A stretch of 64,000 bases of DNA from Albula goreensis (Eukaryota; Chordata; Actinopteri; Albuliformes; Albulidae). The position numbers were made by a program, and so were the translations under genes. The stretch covers positions 11,455,141 through 11,519,140 of the forward strand of contig CM040763.1 of assembly GCA_022829145.1 (NCBI GenBank), given 5' to 3'. The notes beneath the pieces are model-generated. The model had not been told where the DNA came from. It saw only the letters and a list, made by a program, of their open reading frames with translations, and did no database searches. Positions 1 to 10,574 of this stretch are shown piece after piece. How positions within the stretch are numbered: position 1 is the stretch's first letter; every line of letters starts with the position of its first letter.

Positions 1-144
1 TTCTGTCACAAATTTTTTTTTTGTTGTAGTTTTATAGACTTCTATAGTTAGCATCAATACTTTTATTTATCATCCAGTCATGCAACTATACATTGTAGTT
101 ATGTAATGATGAATGGAATTTTGTATTCATCTCCACTTGATCAG

Positions 145-307
145 ATTGTAGGGCTGACTGCCTCCGTGGGGATTGGGAATATCCAGAACCAACAAGATGC
201 AGAGGATAACGTCTGTCAGCTGTGTGCAAACCTGGATGTGAGAGTCATCTCAACTGTCAGTGAGAACAAGGAGGAGCTGCGGTCCTTTGTTCACATGCCT
301 GAAAAGG
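145..307 (+). CDS. rigi: rigi exon: motif III and start of the helicase insertion domain
   Basis: The acceptor is TGATCAG at 138-144 and the donor is GTAATT at 308. The exon starts in phase 0 with IVGLTASVG and leaves one base of the next codon. TAS is SF2 helicase motif III. Any shorter reading that begins at the ATG at 106 uses intron sequence and is not a real start. Confidence 0.9.
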
Positions 308-3300
308 GTAATTGGACAACTATAAATTCATACATACATACACATTTATAGAAGTGATTCTGCAAATACGTTTAAATTGGAAAAAAATCTGTTTATTTTC
401 AGATTTCTATGAGGTGGAAAAAAGATCTGGTGATGCATTCACGACCATCGTACACAACATAATGTCCAGAATTGAAGATTTGGCCAGGGCTGCATACCAA
501 ATAGGTAAATACTGCTTTTTCCTCTGCAACTACAGGTGTGCTTTAAAGTTACACTATAGCCAAATGTATACCCTCATTTACCTGAAGAAGTACTCATAAA
601 ATGGAAGGAGAGTGCGGTGTCTCAGGACTTTGCCAAAGTATTTAAAAAAGTAATGCCCCTTGCATTTCTGAGTGACTTTATGAGCAAGGATAGCTTTGTC
701 GCATCTGTGATAATATACAAAAAATACAACATGATACATGGGAGATGATTTTAAGAGGAAGTCAGTCAATGTACATTCATGGTCCTCTCACTGAAACTTT
801 TCAATTGAACATATCAATTTTCTGGTTCGGTTCAACACAATTTTCAAACTACAGTCTGAAATATGTAGCTACAAATGTCAGGATGAATCAATTGTCTGTT
901 TAAAATGATCCAGTTTGTACTGTCTGAAGTAATTGTACCATTTCATTTGATATTCTTCCTCCAGATTCACTGTCTAACATTAAGAACCGTGATTATGGAT
1001 CTCAGAAGTATGAGCAGTGGATTGTGGATGTGCAGAAACAATGCAAGGTCCTGCAGCTGGATGGTAAGGAGGAGGAGAGCAGGGTGTGCAGGGCCCTTTT
1101 CAATTACACTGAGCACCTGAGGGTAAGTAGCCTGTACAGATTCTCCAAAAAGGAAAGTCCCCTCACCCACCAGCGATTGCATATTAATGTCACTTCACCT
1201 CCGACAGAAATACAATGATTCACTCATTATTAAAGCGGATGCGAGGACCAAGGATGCCTTGTATTACTTGGAGGCCTTTTTTGATGAAGTGAGACACGCT
1301 GGATTTGATGAAACTGAACAAAAGTTGACTTCACTTTTTGATGGTAAGTGTTAGATGTATTTGAATTCATATGAGCAATGCTTTCTCAACAATGCCTGTA
1401 CTTCTCCTGTATTCCTTACACCAGGGGTAACTAACTGTGGTCCTAGACAGCTACAGGGCATGCAGGTGTAACTGATCAATTAATTGATTAATTAACCCAT
1501 GTAATTGCAGAGGTAACTCACCTCCCCTGCTTTAATGGATCTTAATTGCCTGCTGAGGTGAAAACAAACACAATTACAACCAGTAGCTCTCTAGGACAGT
1601 GGTACCCTTGTTAAAGACTAAAGGCTGTTACCTGCACTGTCCTGAGCCTGGCATGTATGCATGATTCAGGTGATGCTTTCTTTCAGCTCAGCACCGTCTC
1701 CTGGTCCAGCAGTCCCAACAAGGAGAGGAGAACCCCAAACTGAAGGTTCTACAGTTCATTCTGGAAGAGGAGTTCAGGAACAACAAGGAGACACGTGTTG
1801 TGCTGTTTGTCAGGACCAGGGCACTGGCTGATGTAAGTCGAGAGAAACATGCCATAGAGAAAACTAGAGTGGCCATTTTAGGTCCCTTCATATCTGATCA
1901 AGATTATGCCACACTGATCTGCTTATTGAGTTTGTGATGGTCAAGAAACAAGAATGATTTGTAGTGGGATTATGCCATCAATAAGGTGAAGTGGTAAATA
2001 AAGTTCACTGCACTCCAGGATTTGTTAGAGTTGTATTTTTATTTACCAATCCAGAAAAAAAATGTGTGTATGGAACTTCTGGGAGGCTAAGGATATTAGT
2101 TGTGTTGGTGTTAACTTGTCATCACACAGTTGTGGATGTTTGTAATGATGTAATATCTGTTGCATTCATGATGTAGCATAAACCTTAAATTAATCTTTAA
2201 AAATGCTTTAATACAGGCAATGAAAAAGTGGATTGATGAAACAGACAGTCTGAAGTTCCTAAAGCCAGGAGTTTTGATAGGCAGAGGACGGAAGTCTCAT
2301 CCAACAGGCACAGGTAGGCGCCCATCCAATCATAAAATAATATGATGAAACCAATTATAAAACTGCAAGGCTGGATTTTAAACTTACTGAAAGAGAAAAC
2401 ATTTAGCTTAAAGGACATCAACTCAAATAGTACTTGCATGAATGATTTTAAATAGGAGGCTTGTCACTTTGTTATTATTTATTTTGCATTTCAGTCAATC
2501 TGATCAAGTTTCATTTTTTATGGTGTCATATATAGGTCCTTTCAGATACTAAGTGTGTTTCTGTAACAGATTAAGATAATTAATATATTAAAATACCACT
2601 TAACAGTAAGACATTAAATAAAGTGGTAAGTAGTCTGTCAACTTCACCCAGATGAGTTTTGTAATTTTGTAAAATCTAGCCTAACACATTTTTTTGACAG
2701 TTGACACGTAATAGTGAATATTACTTGATATTTCATAATTAATGCTTTTGCAACTGAAATGTAATGTTTCTTGGGTTTATATTTTGTTCTGTAGTAATGA
2801 CACCGACTTCCAAGAAGGGGGTGCTGGAATCATTTAAAAGCTCTGCTGAAAGTAAAATGCTGATCGCCACCTCAGTCGCAGATGAAGGCATTGACATCCC
2901 ACAGTGTAACCTGGTGCTGATGTATGAGTATGTTGGGAATGTGGTCAAGATGATCCAAGTTAGAGGTAAGGTTATTGTACAGAATGACGTCAGTGAGTTA
3001 CAGGGCTCACTGTGTAGCAAGTATCGCTAAGGAGTGTGACCCACCATGTTAAAGAATCCAGTCCTGACTGTTCAAGTGCTGACACCCTGTCTGTTGTTTG
3101 CAATACTGCAGAAGAAGTAAAAAGAAGTATTAAAAGAATGAAAGACTAACTCATATTATATTATATTATATTATATTATATTATATTATATTATATTATA
3201 TTATATTATATTACTAAACTGGCATGAGACAAGCTGTAAGTAGTATATACTTGTTCTAGGTCGTGGAAGAGCAGAGGGGAGTAAGTGCATCCTTATATCT

Positions 3301-4406
3301 GACAGAAAGGAACGCATTGCAAAGGAAAGGTTAAATATGCATCGAGAAAAAATACTGGAGAAAGCTGTCGCTAATTTTCAGACATCCAGGAAAGCCATGC
3401 TCACTAAGGTATAGTATTTGAGTGTCTCAGATTAGCTGCATAGTAGAATGTCCTTAATCTCATTGATTGTGTTATGGATTTTTATTTTCATTTAATTTTA
3501 GAATTAACTGGAAGTAAAAACACTGGAGTTTTCCTTAATTTACAATATGAATTAGAATTTTGTTCTTTCATTGTATGATATATTATATTGGATCAGAAGA
3601 GTTGCAGTGCTGTGGAAGTCATCTAATTTTATGAATCATTTCCCTTTTATCTGGCAAGTGTGTCATCCTGTGTTATACATAGGGGCCTCTTTTTTATGAA
3701 GTGAGCAAATTATATGAACTCTTGCCCTTTTGGCTTCCATGTTAGATTGATACATTTCAAAGAGAGGACAAAAGGATACGGGACCATGAAAAGTCAACAC
3801 CGGAGAAACCCAAGACTGAAGGCAGTTTTGAACTCCTCTGTTCAAAATGCAAGAAGTTTGCCTGCTTCACTGATGATGTGAGAGTGGCAGAGGTAGGGTT
3901 CAGTTTGAGTCGTGTTTTAATAATACTGTTGGCACTGCAGAACTGCTGCTAAGTCATTGGCAGAAAAATGGAAAAATTAGGTCACCTAAAATCATTAATC
4001 ACTCATCATTAATGCCCGACTAGCTCTGTGCCTTTGTAGCTCTGTTTCTTGTGTTCATTTCACAAATTAACCAGATTAGTGAATGTGATTCACACAGGAG
4101 TCACATCACATTGTTGTGGACAGAACCATCCTCAGTCGCTGTGGAAGGAAGCCTCACAAGAATCCTAGAAATTTTGGTGGATTTGAAAAAAAGATGAAGA
4201 TGTTTTGCAAGCACTGCCAAAATGACTGGGGGGTCCTTGCCTCCTACAGGAACATAGAAGACCTGCCCGTCATAAAAATTGAGGGCTTTGTAGTTGTGAA
4301 CTGCAAGACCAAGATCCAGAAGTATTTCAGAAGGTGGCGAGATGTAACGTTTGCATTAAAACCATTTGATATAGAAGATATACAGCCATTCGATCCCAGT
4401 GATTGA
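145..4406 (+). CDS. rigi: RIG-I (DDX58) RNA helicase, 3' part of gene (10 exons)
   Basis: Cytosolic sensor of 5'-triphosphate double-stranded RNA that signals through MAVS to induce interferon. The reading frame joins 145-307, 403-504, 965-1122, 1208-1343, 1687-1832, 2217-2313, 2795-2965, 3260-3408, 3746-3892 and 4098-4406. All internal junctions are AG/GT and all phases agree, giving 525 residues plus TGA, about the length expected from motif III to the end of the roughly 925-residue mammalian protein. Visible in local numbering: motif III TAS (5-7), motif IV VLFVRTR near 225-231, motif [11 protein letters not shown] (292-301), motif VI QVRGRGR (322-328), and the zinc domain CSKC (406-409) and CKHC (460-463). 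Residues matching human RNA contacts H830, F853, K858, K861, K888 and W908 are H443, F449, K454, K457, K483 and W503; K907 is replaced by R502. The pattern fits RIG-I better than MDA5 or LGP2. The CARDs and helicase domain 1 lie left of the window. Confidence 0.96.
403..504 (+). CDS. rigi: rigi exon: helicase insertion region
   Basis: The acceptor TTTATTTTCAG ends at 402 and the donor is GTAAAT at 505. It encodes [13 protein letters not shown] and onward, aligning with the start of the RIG-I helicase insertion domain. Phase 1 in and phase 1 out. Confidence 0.9.
965..1122 (+). CDS. rigi: rigi exon: insertion domain, QKYEQWIV segment
   Basis: The acceptor TTCCTCCAG ends at 964 and the donor is GTAAGT at 1123. 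The product contains the RIG-I hallmark stretch [14 protein letters not shown] and ends [10 protein letters not shown]. Phase 1 in, phase 0 out. Confidence 0.93.
1208..1343 (+). CDS. rigi: rigi exon: insertion domain, KYNDSLII segment
   Basis: The acceptor is CTCCGACAG ending at 1207 and the donor is GTAAGT at 1344. It encodes [18 protein letters not shown] and then a helical stretch ending LTSLFD. Phase 0 in, phase 1 out. Confidence 0.92.
1422..1610. mobile_element. Small inverted-repeat element (MITE-like) in a rigi intron
   Basis: The segment starts CAGGGGTAACTAACTGTGG and ends in a sequence whose reverse complement begins CAAGGGTACCACTGTCCTAG. The two ends also share a TCCTAGA(C/G)AGCTAC block. 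The inside is AT-rich with AATTAATTGATTAATTAA. Length is about 189 bp with no coding capacity, as expected for a non-autonomous DNA element. No clear target duplication could be fixed, so the family is left open. Confidence 0.6.
1687..1832 (+). CDS. rigi: rigi exon: start of helicase domain 2, motif IV
   Basis: The acceptor is CTTTCTTTCAG ending at 1686 and the donor is GTAAGT at 1833. The product holds [16 protein letters not shown] and the motif IV core [12 protein letters not shown]. Phase 1 in, phase 0 out. Confidence 0.94.
2217..2313 (+). CDS. rigi: rigi exon: helicase domain 2, GRGRKSH segment
   Basis: The acceptor is AATACAG ending at 2216 and the donor is GTAGGC at 2314. It encodes [18 protein letters not shown] then [13 protein letters not shown], the counterpart of the LTGRG segment of mammalian RIG-I. 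Phase 0 in, phase 1 out. Confidence 0.92.
2795..2965 (+). CDS. rigi: rigi exon: motif V and most of motif VI
   Basis: The acceptor is TTCTGTAG ending at 2794 and the donor is GTAAGG at 2966. It carries [15 protein letters not shown] (motif V, ATP and RNA binding) and reaches MIQVRG, the first half of motif VI, which is completed in the next exon. Phase 1 in and out. Confidence 0.96.
3153..3213. repeat. (ATATT)n pentanucleotide microsatellite in a rigi intron
   Basis: About twelve uninterrupted copies of a TATTA unit lie between the motif V exon and the pincer exon, ending about 46 bp before the next acceptor. Confidence 0.95.
3260..3408 (+). CDS. rigi: rigi exon: end of motif VI and pincer helices
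   Basis: The acceptor is TTGTTCTAG ending at 3259 and the donor is GTATAG at 3409. It completes [14 protein letters not shown] and continues as a charged helical stretch, matching the pincer that links helicase domain 2 to the C-terminal domain. Phase 1 in, phase 0 out. Confidence 0.93.
3746..3892 (+). CDS. rigi: rigi exon: linker and first zinc knuckle of the C-terminal domain
   Basis: The acceptor is CATGTTAG ending at 3745 and the donor is GTAGGG at 3893. A hydrophilic linker rich in K, E and D is followed by [20 protein letters not shown], which carries the first two zinc cysteines (human C810 and C813). Phase 0 in and out. Confidence 0.95.
4098..4406 (+). CDS. rigi: rigi last coding exon: 5'-ppp RNA-binding C-terminal domain
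   Basis: The acceptor is TTCACACAG ending at 4097; the TGA stop is at 4404-4406. It encodes most of the RIG-I repressor/C-terminal domain, including the CKHC second zinc pair, [10 protein letters not shown] with the triphosphate-contact lysine, and RRWRD with the tryptophan that packs near the RNA end. The tail DIQPFDPSD is acidic. Confidence 0.96.
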   Translation, partial: ESHHIVVDRTILSRCGRKPHKNPRNFGGFEKKMKMFCKHCQNDWGVLASYRNIEDLPVIKIEGFVVVNCKTKIQKYFRRWRDVTFALKPFDIEDIQPFDPSD

Positions 4407-5290
4407 TCACTGCAACAACAATTTCTTGGGCATGTGAAAAGATATTTTGATCTCCCATTCAGCTAAGACACCCAAAATCCATATTTCTCTACTGATAATG
4501 CTGATACATTCCACTTTAGACAAAGAACTTACTGGTACAAGATCTAGATGCATTATAGTATATCTAATGTTTTTTTTTAAAAAAACATTCAAGGAGGTAA
4601 TGGAAAAACGTTTCTGGTAAAAGTACTCATACAATTTTTAGAGTATTTTTTTGGAATTGCAATATTATTATATAATACTATTGCAAATATGTATATAAAT
4701 ATATATTATTCATATATTTTCTTATTTGTTTTTAACTGCCTGTGTTTTTAGTCTTTTTTAGCCTAAATGTTGTAATTTCTCCTTTGAGGCTGGACTTTGA
4801 TACTTGTTTGTGACTGTCAGTGCCTTCTGTATTGCTCTGCTATATGGCCCGTGTCAGTCCATGCCATCTGATCTGTCACGATACTCATTGTGGGGGGAGC
4901 ATATTCATAGAACATGTAGGGATGTTTTAACAGGCTTTTAAATACCTTTCCCTTGGTATAATGCATCACAGTAATGACTGGCACATGGATGGCGAGTAAG
5001 CACCTCCTCTTGAGACTCTATTGATTTGCACATGCATTTATGAGCATGTTTACAATTCTGTGGAATACTTGTATATGAATGGATTGTGTAGGTCTTAGGA
5101 AGATGAGAAACACCTTATATTCAGAGCTCTTATTGGTTAACTTCATCCTGTAGAGGTATTCATATGTGGGGTTTTCATCATTTATATTTTATTGGGTTAC
5201 ACTTGAGACAGACATATATTGACTATAATGAATTCTTTGAATTGGGCACTGGTGCTTTGTAATTCAATAAACTTAATAAAATATTCTGTA
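4407..5290 (+). other. rigi: rigi 3' untranslated region
   Basis: Continuous AT-rich sequence from the TGA to the first good poly(A) signals, with no further open frame of note. It contains scattered ATTTA pentamers (for example near 5035 and 5179), compatible with an unstable inducible mRNA, and a perfect 11-bp T/A hairpin at 4566-4588. The 3' end is inferred from the signals, not from transcript data. Confidence 0.65.
5266..5280 (+). promoter_or_regulatory. rigi: Tandem poly(A) signals, rigi
   Basis: Two AATAAA hexamers at 5266-5271 and 5275-5280 lie about 860 bp after the rigi stop codon and are followed by a T-rich stretch near 5310. They are the best candidate for the transcript end. 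Confidence 0.65.
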
Positions 5291-6071
5291 TTGGAACTTG
5301 AAACAATTAATTTTTTTTATCCTCTTCTCTGTCTAACATGTCAAAATGCTATTAGTTTCTATAAAAATTGATAGTCAAATCTATCTGCATATGCCTGGCC
5401 TGACTATACAAAATGTAATGTAAGAGTACAGATATGTTAATATGTGTGCAATACATACAGTTTTAGACTACTTGTTTTTGAGAAGGTTTAAGCCATCGAC
5501 ATTTCATAATTTAACCTGTGTAAAGTGAAGCATTACTATAGTGTTGGACCACAGACCCCTCTCATTATCTGAAACTTAAAACAGGTATATTGGAAAAGAC
5601 ATCACTTGCCTCTATAGTGTCATTCCTCTCCTTAGCTAAGAATGTGTAAAATGCACCCCACATTGTGCAGTAGCACTGGATTATCATGTGTCACATTTAT
5701 AGGCCAACTGATGGAGGTCAAGTACTGCATGCAGAAGGAAACTAAATGCAGAAACAAAGTCATTTGAATGCCTGTAATTACTAAGCAAACCCTAGGATCA
5801 GCAGTCAAAATGAACCTCCATTCACAGAGGTATCTTGTTTTTTTTCCACTCCATGGATGACAGTCTTTTCAGTTCGCTCTCCAGGGTATGGAGTCAATGT
5901 TTCTGTCTCTCAGCTCTCAAGCCTCATCCATGATGTTTTTCATGGGCGTGAGACTGCCGCATTGAGAGCCTGTCCCTCACAGCTGTGTGCGAATCAACTG
6001 CTGAATGATGGGGGAGGGAGCAGGAGGTTATTATCAATTTAGTCCACACACAGCTGCACAGGATGGGCCAG
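5291..6071. other. Non-coding spacer downstream of rigi
   Basis: AT-rich single-copy-looking sequence. Open frames here are short and have no recognisable protein similarity. Nothing else identified. Confidence 0.6.
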
Positions 6072-6204
6072 CAGTGTGTTAGTCTCACAGCACGGGCCCA
6101 CAGTGTGTTAGTCTCACAGCACGGGTCCACAGTGTGTTAGTCTCACAGCACGAGCCCGCAGTGTGTTAGTCTCACAGCACGGGCCCACACTGTGTTAGTC
6201 TCAT
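6072..6204. repeat. Minisatellite, 29-bp unit, about 4.6 copies
   Basis: Units begin at 6072, 6101, 6130, 6159 and 6188, exactly 29 bp apart, each reading CAGTGTGTTAGTCTCACAGC followed by ACGGGCCCA with single-base changes. The last copy breaks off after GTGTTAGTCTCA. Confidence 0.95.
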
Positions 6205-6461
6205 GCCCATGCAGGCGAGTGCCAGAGGATTCTTGCAGCGCACCCAGAATTAACCCAGAGAGTGCAAAGCAGCAATTTTCATGAAGGCGGTTTCACATTC
6301 AAATGTAAATTTAGGATGCTACGTCCTTCCTTAGTGGTGAATCTGTTGACTGTAAAAATTTGCACATGTCCAGTCACTCCATGGCTGAAGCCAGGAGGAG
6401 CTGAACTTGGTTGATGTTTTACAATCTGTAGGCAAAAACAAATAAAAATGCTGTCATCGAG

Positions 6462-6475
6462 CCAGTAGGGGGCAG
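6462..6475 (+). promoter_or_regulatory. CTCF-like motif, forward
   Basis: CCAGTAGGGGGCAG fits the vertebrate CTCF core consensus CCASYAGRKGGCA at every core position. It lies about 1.2 kb beyond the predicted rigi transcript end. Such motifs also occur inside fish repeats, and binding is not shown. Confidence 0.45.
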
Positions 6476-9400
6476 TACTCTCCTTGATTTTGTCAGAAAG
6501 CTGATGGCATTTTCAGTTATGGAGATCGCAGCTGTGGAAGATAACATCTTTGTGACACTAAACCAAGGTCCTGGCTAAATGTGGATATAAAACATCTTAT
6601 GAGAAATGAGCTGGAAGTTCCCCTACACGCTGACCAGTTCAGTCATTTTGGTCATTTAGTCATCACAACTATATGTGTCAGGAATCAAAAGGATTGTGCT
6701 AAAAAAAAATCACAAATCATTGCAGGTGTGATTAGTTATCACCCTTTAGGAGTCTGGACTTTTAGGATCTTAAGAATCCCAAAGACATCAAGAATGTCAG
6801 ATAGGAAACATCTTCCTGAAAAACGTGGATGGTCAAAGATGTCATCATAAACCAAGAATTCTCAGCAAAAATATTTTAAGAACTATTCACAAGAACAAAT
6901 GATGACATTTGGCTGCTGCATTTATAAAAATATGTTAGGGGTTTGGAATGTGTGCTGTTCTTTTGCAACAAAACCACCCCTTTATGCTCCTAACTGCTTT
7001 CATTTAGCTATTTATAACAGTTGACTGATGTCTGAGTGAATCTGAGGAATTGAAGGCAATGCCCACCATTCCACAAAGCTATTCATGCTTCTTCTGTGTG
7101 GTCTCAAGTTATCAAAGCAATAGCAATATACTGAAAGACCAGCGCTGGGGTAACACTGCCACAGAGCAAAAGGGACTGTTTAAATACAGTAAAAAAAAAA
7201 AAAAAACCTAAATATCGCTCCCTCTTGTGGCCAAGATGGTTAACGTCAAAGTCTTGCCCAGTGTAATATCACTAGGTCTTTTGTTTGACGAAAAAATTTG
7301 ACTAAACCTTTAAGACTAATCCTGACCCCCAGCCCCTGATCCCCAAAGCACGAACAGGCACAACAATTGCTCTGAGCTGAGAGCATCCCATACACTGCCC
7401 TATACAGATCAACAATTTTCATTTTTCAGAAAACTTGAAAACAGATATGAACAAACGGCAGGAAGACACATTATGTTTTTTCCACAATAAATATAACATG
7501 TAAGACAGAAGTTAAAAAAAATAACAAAAACAAAAACAAACAAAAAAATTGTTAAGGGACAAAAATGAGGTCATATGGCTTAGGGAGAGCAAAAACAGTT
7601 CAGGTATGGCATTGAGCCATTGGACGGCTGAAACTGAGAGCAAACAATTTAAACCTTTCTTACTGGCATGTGCACACCTTCCCTTGCTGGACTCATATTA
7701 GCAAAGATGATTAATTTACACAATGACTAATTTAAAAGCTAATTTACACAATGCTGATGGCAAAACAACCTATACCATATAACTTCAAGCTAATTAGCCT
7801 ACAATCTGTCAGCATGTCAGCAATATTTTTGGTAATATTCACAATAAACATATACCATCATCCCCTACTACCTTAAGCAACTGTAAAATGTCCAGTGTAG
7901 GAAATGTTTGATGAAACCTTCTCCAAATGTGGGGTGCTGGCTAAATTTTGGTGATTTGTGCTATTGATCCAAATATTGTTTTTTTTTTTTTTATTGTTTT
8001 AAGTTTCAGGACTGCCTATGAAGGGACATGAAGTGAAACATTAAGTTAACTTAAACACCTGGGGCTTATCCACACTATTCACTATCTAATTTCAACGCAA
8101 ACACAATTGAATTAAAAAAATGTATGTAGGTATTGTTTGATTTTGGTGCTAAAGGGCATTACATACCTTTTCTGATATTAAAGATGCAAATGTTTGCAAA
8201 TGAGTTTTGCATGTGTGGTATGCTGTAACTGACCACTTAAAACATTTACACATCCTTCTGTAAAACATTACAAATGCTATGTACATTCCATTTGTATAAT
8301 AAACTCTCAATATTTGCATCAGTCTATTATTTTCTGGCATTGCTGAAGTTAACTAAAGAACAGGGAAAAATGAGGAGCTATAACTATCCTACATACATCT
8401 GTTTTCATTCATAAAGATTTTTTATTTTGGCCACCGAGGAGAAACATTTTAAGCCATATCTAAGCTGTAGTAGTAGGGATGTACTACTAACCTCGTACAT
8501 CACAAACAAGCGCTGAGTTTAAAACCATGCAGGTGGTGAGTCATCGGCCACGACATACATGACCTTTACACACACTGCACAGCACTGCACAGCTCGTTTC
8601 CCTGTATGAAGTACTAGAATTTATTTTTGGTAGCAACTGAGTAAATTTATTGTGTGTGGAGCTGTAAACAATCGTGAATGGTGGAATATTTATCAAATAA
8701 GGAAGTATTGAAACTTTACTTTCTAAATGAAACCTTGGTGAGCTTGACTACTCACTGTACCATCCCCATTTTTATGAATGTTTCTGTACGGTAAACATGA
8801 GCAAACAAAACTGAAACCATTTATAATTGTTTGCTTGGGATCTAGTCAACACCCAGAATTTCAACAAATGCAAACTATAACCCAGTATTAACTAGATAAT
8901 CTGTTATACTAACAATACCTTATACTACTATACCAATGTACTTATAATATGTATTGTTAAAACATTGCTCATACTATCAGTTGTTATGAATTGAAAATTA
9001 CTGTAAGTAACATGATCCTGGAAGTTACTCTTTAGCAAGTAAATATCAGGAAGATGCCGTAGCAGTGTTTAAATGATGGTGTTTATTGTGAAAGGTAGTG
9101 TTGTCTGTTGCGGACATTCCCTTACAAAAGCACTGTGCAAGAGGCAGGCTACAGTTATCAGATTCGTCAGCAAATTCACATGGTTTATTTCCACTTACAC
9201 AAATTAACCAAGAGAATGGCCTGCAGAGAAACAGCCCGAGTTTGTTAACTGATGCCAATAGACACACATTGTAGGAACTTGTGACCGCATTATATTGCAC
9301 AGAAATTTATCTCATACAGGTCATGCCCCCATTTTGTCAGTTTTACCCATGGGTTTGGTAATTTTGCTTTATACTTGTATAGAGCTCTTCACGTACAATC

Positions 9401-10412
9401 AGTCAGTATGTTTTGTGGTTAGAAGCTAAACCCAGCGTAAGATACTAAAATGAGTCATCTCCTGCTTGTTTTTATCAATATTTCTCCAATAAAGCAAAAA
9501 CGGCCCAAATGACGGCACACATGATCATCTTGTGACATTTTACCTAAGAAGATACATTTACACACTCTTGTTCTGTCCCCTGCATGTCTGTACAAGACTC
9601 CACAAAGACTAACTAGGATTGTATGCTGTAAACTCGAGCAGTTTTCCGAGGGCCGGATAGTCTTCCGGCGTGTTAAGGGAGCCGTGTTCAATTTGAATGT
9701 TCACAAGTGTTTTTTCGAGTTATGGCAGGCTTTGCAAAGACAGAAACGGGAAGCTGCATGTCAGGACTTGTTCAGTCCTGCCCTACAGCATGTGACTGCA
9801 TATTTTAACAGTTACTGTGATGCACGTTGTGGTGTCCTGTCAGTTTTATATCTGCCGTTGGGCTTTCATTTTAAAGACAACAGAAAAATCGTTTCTGGAT
9901 TGTATTTATGCAGGGTTTCATTGTTTATGATTTTTTAAAACTTGGATACATAGTGAACTGAGTGGGACTTTTCAAACAAGAGCTGCAGGAAAACGTTATG
10001 AACAGCACAAAGTTTATATATGAAATGCAAGGGAAGTAAGCATTAGCATTAATTGTGCCTGTAGTGTTTTTTATGGAAAAGAAGAAAAAGCATCACATGG
10101 CTTAATGCATGATTATATTTTCTCAAATGTTCCCTGATCTTAATAATTGCAGATAGTAATTATCTAAAACAATATTATTAGATAATTACTTTCCTCTCTG
10201 TGGACCTCTGTTCCTCGTGTAGAATGGTTCTGTAAGATGATAGGAGTTGTGGACTTTCTAATTTCTGGTAGTTAAGTGTACAAAGTGTAAATACTATAAC
10301 ATGCTTTATTCAACCTGATAAAAAATAAAATACACTGCCAAAGTATATGTCAGCTTTGTAAATCCAGAGCTCATTTTCTGTTCTTTTCAATGTCATTTAT
10401 TTATGTTTTCAG
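6476..10412. other. Non-coding spacer
   Basis: AT-rich sequence with an A-run near 7190-7206 and a T-run near 7980-7992. A weak reverse CTCF-like match (two mismatches) lies near 7211-7224. No open frame gives a recognisable protein. A 12-bp perfect hairpin is annotated separately at 10155. Confidence 0.55.
10155..10190. repeat. Perfect 12-bp inverted repeat
   Basis: AGTAATTATCTA at 10155-10166 pairs exactly with TAGATAATTACT at 10179-10190 across a 12-base loop. It is AT-rich and may be chance or the relic of an element tip. Confidence 0.7.
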
Positions 10413-10574
10413 CTGTTTCAACTTAACTGATGGTTGTACTGGTATAACGATACAATATGCATTTAATTTTGGCCACAATTCTGTGGCTGACCAATTTACA
10501 TTCATAGCCAAATTAAGTAATGGGGAATCAATTGAGTGCTATGTAGAAGATGAGGCCCACATCGGTGAATTGAG
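10413..10574 (+). other. Unexplained exon-like open segment
   Basis: An open 162-bp segment lies between a good acceptor (TTTATGTTTTCAG, ending 10412) and a plausible donor (GAG then GTAATA at 10575). Read in phase 2-2 it encodes about 53 residues including NLTDGCTGITIQYAFNF, DQFTFIAKLSNGESIECYVE and DEAHIGEL, with a mixed protein-like composition. I do not recognise the family and could not find partner exons beside it. It may be an isolated exon of an unknown gene, a TE or pseudogene fragment, or chance. Confidence 0.22.

Noticed and set aside
106-144. ATG at 106 as the start of the first rigi piece
   Set aside because: These bases precede a splice acceptor and do not match RIG-I; similarity begins exactly at 145.
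9250-9275. GGAACTTGTGA text reminiscent of a mammalian microRNA seed region
   Set aside because: Only a short match, with no foldback partner seen nearby.
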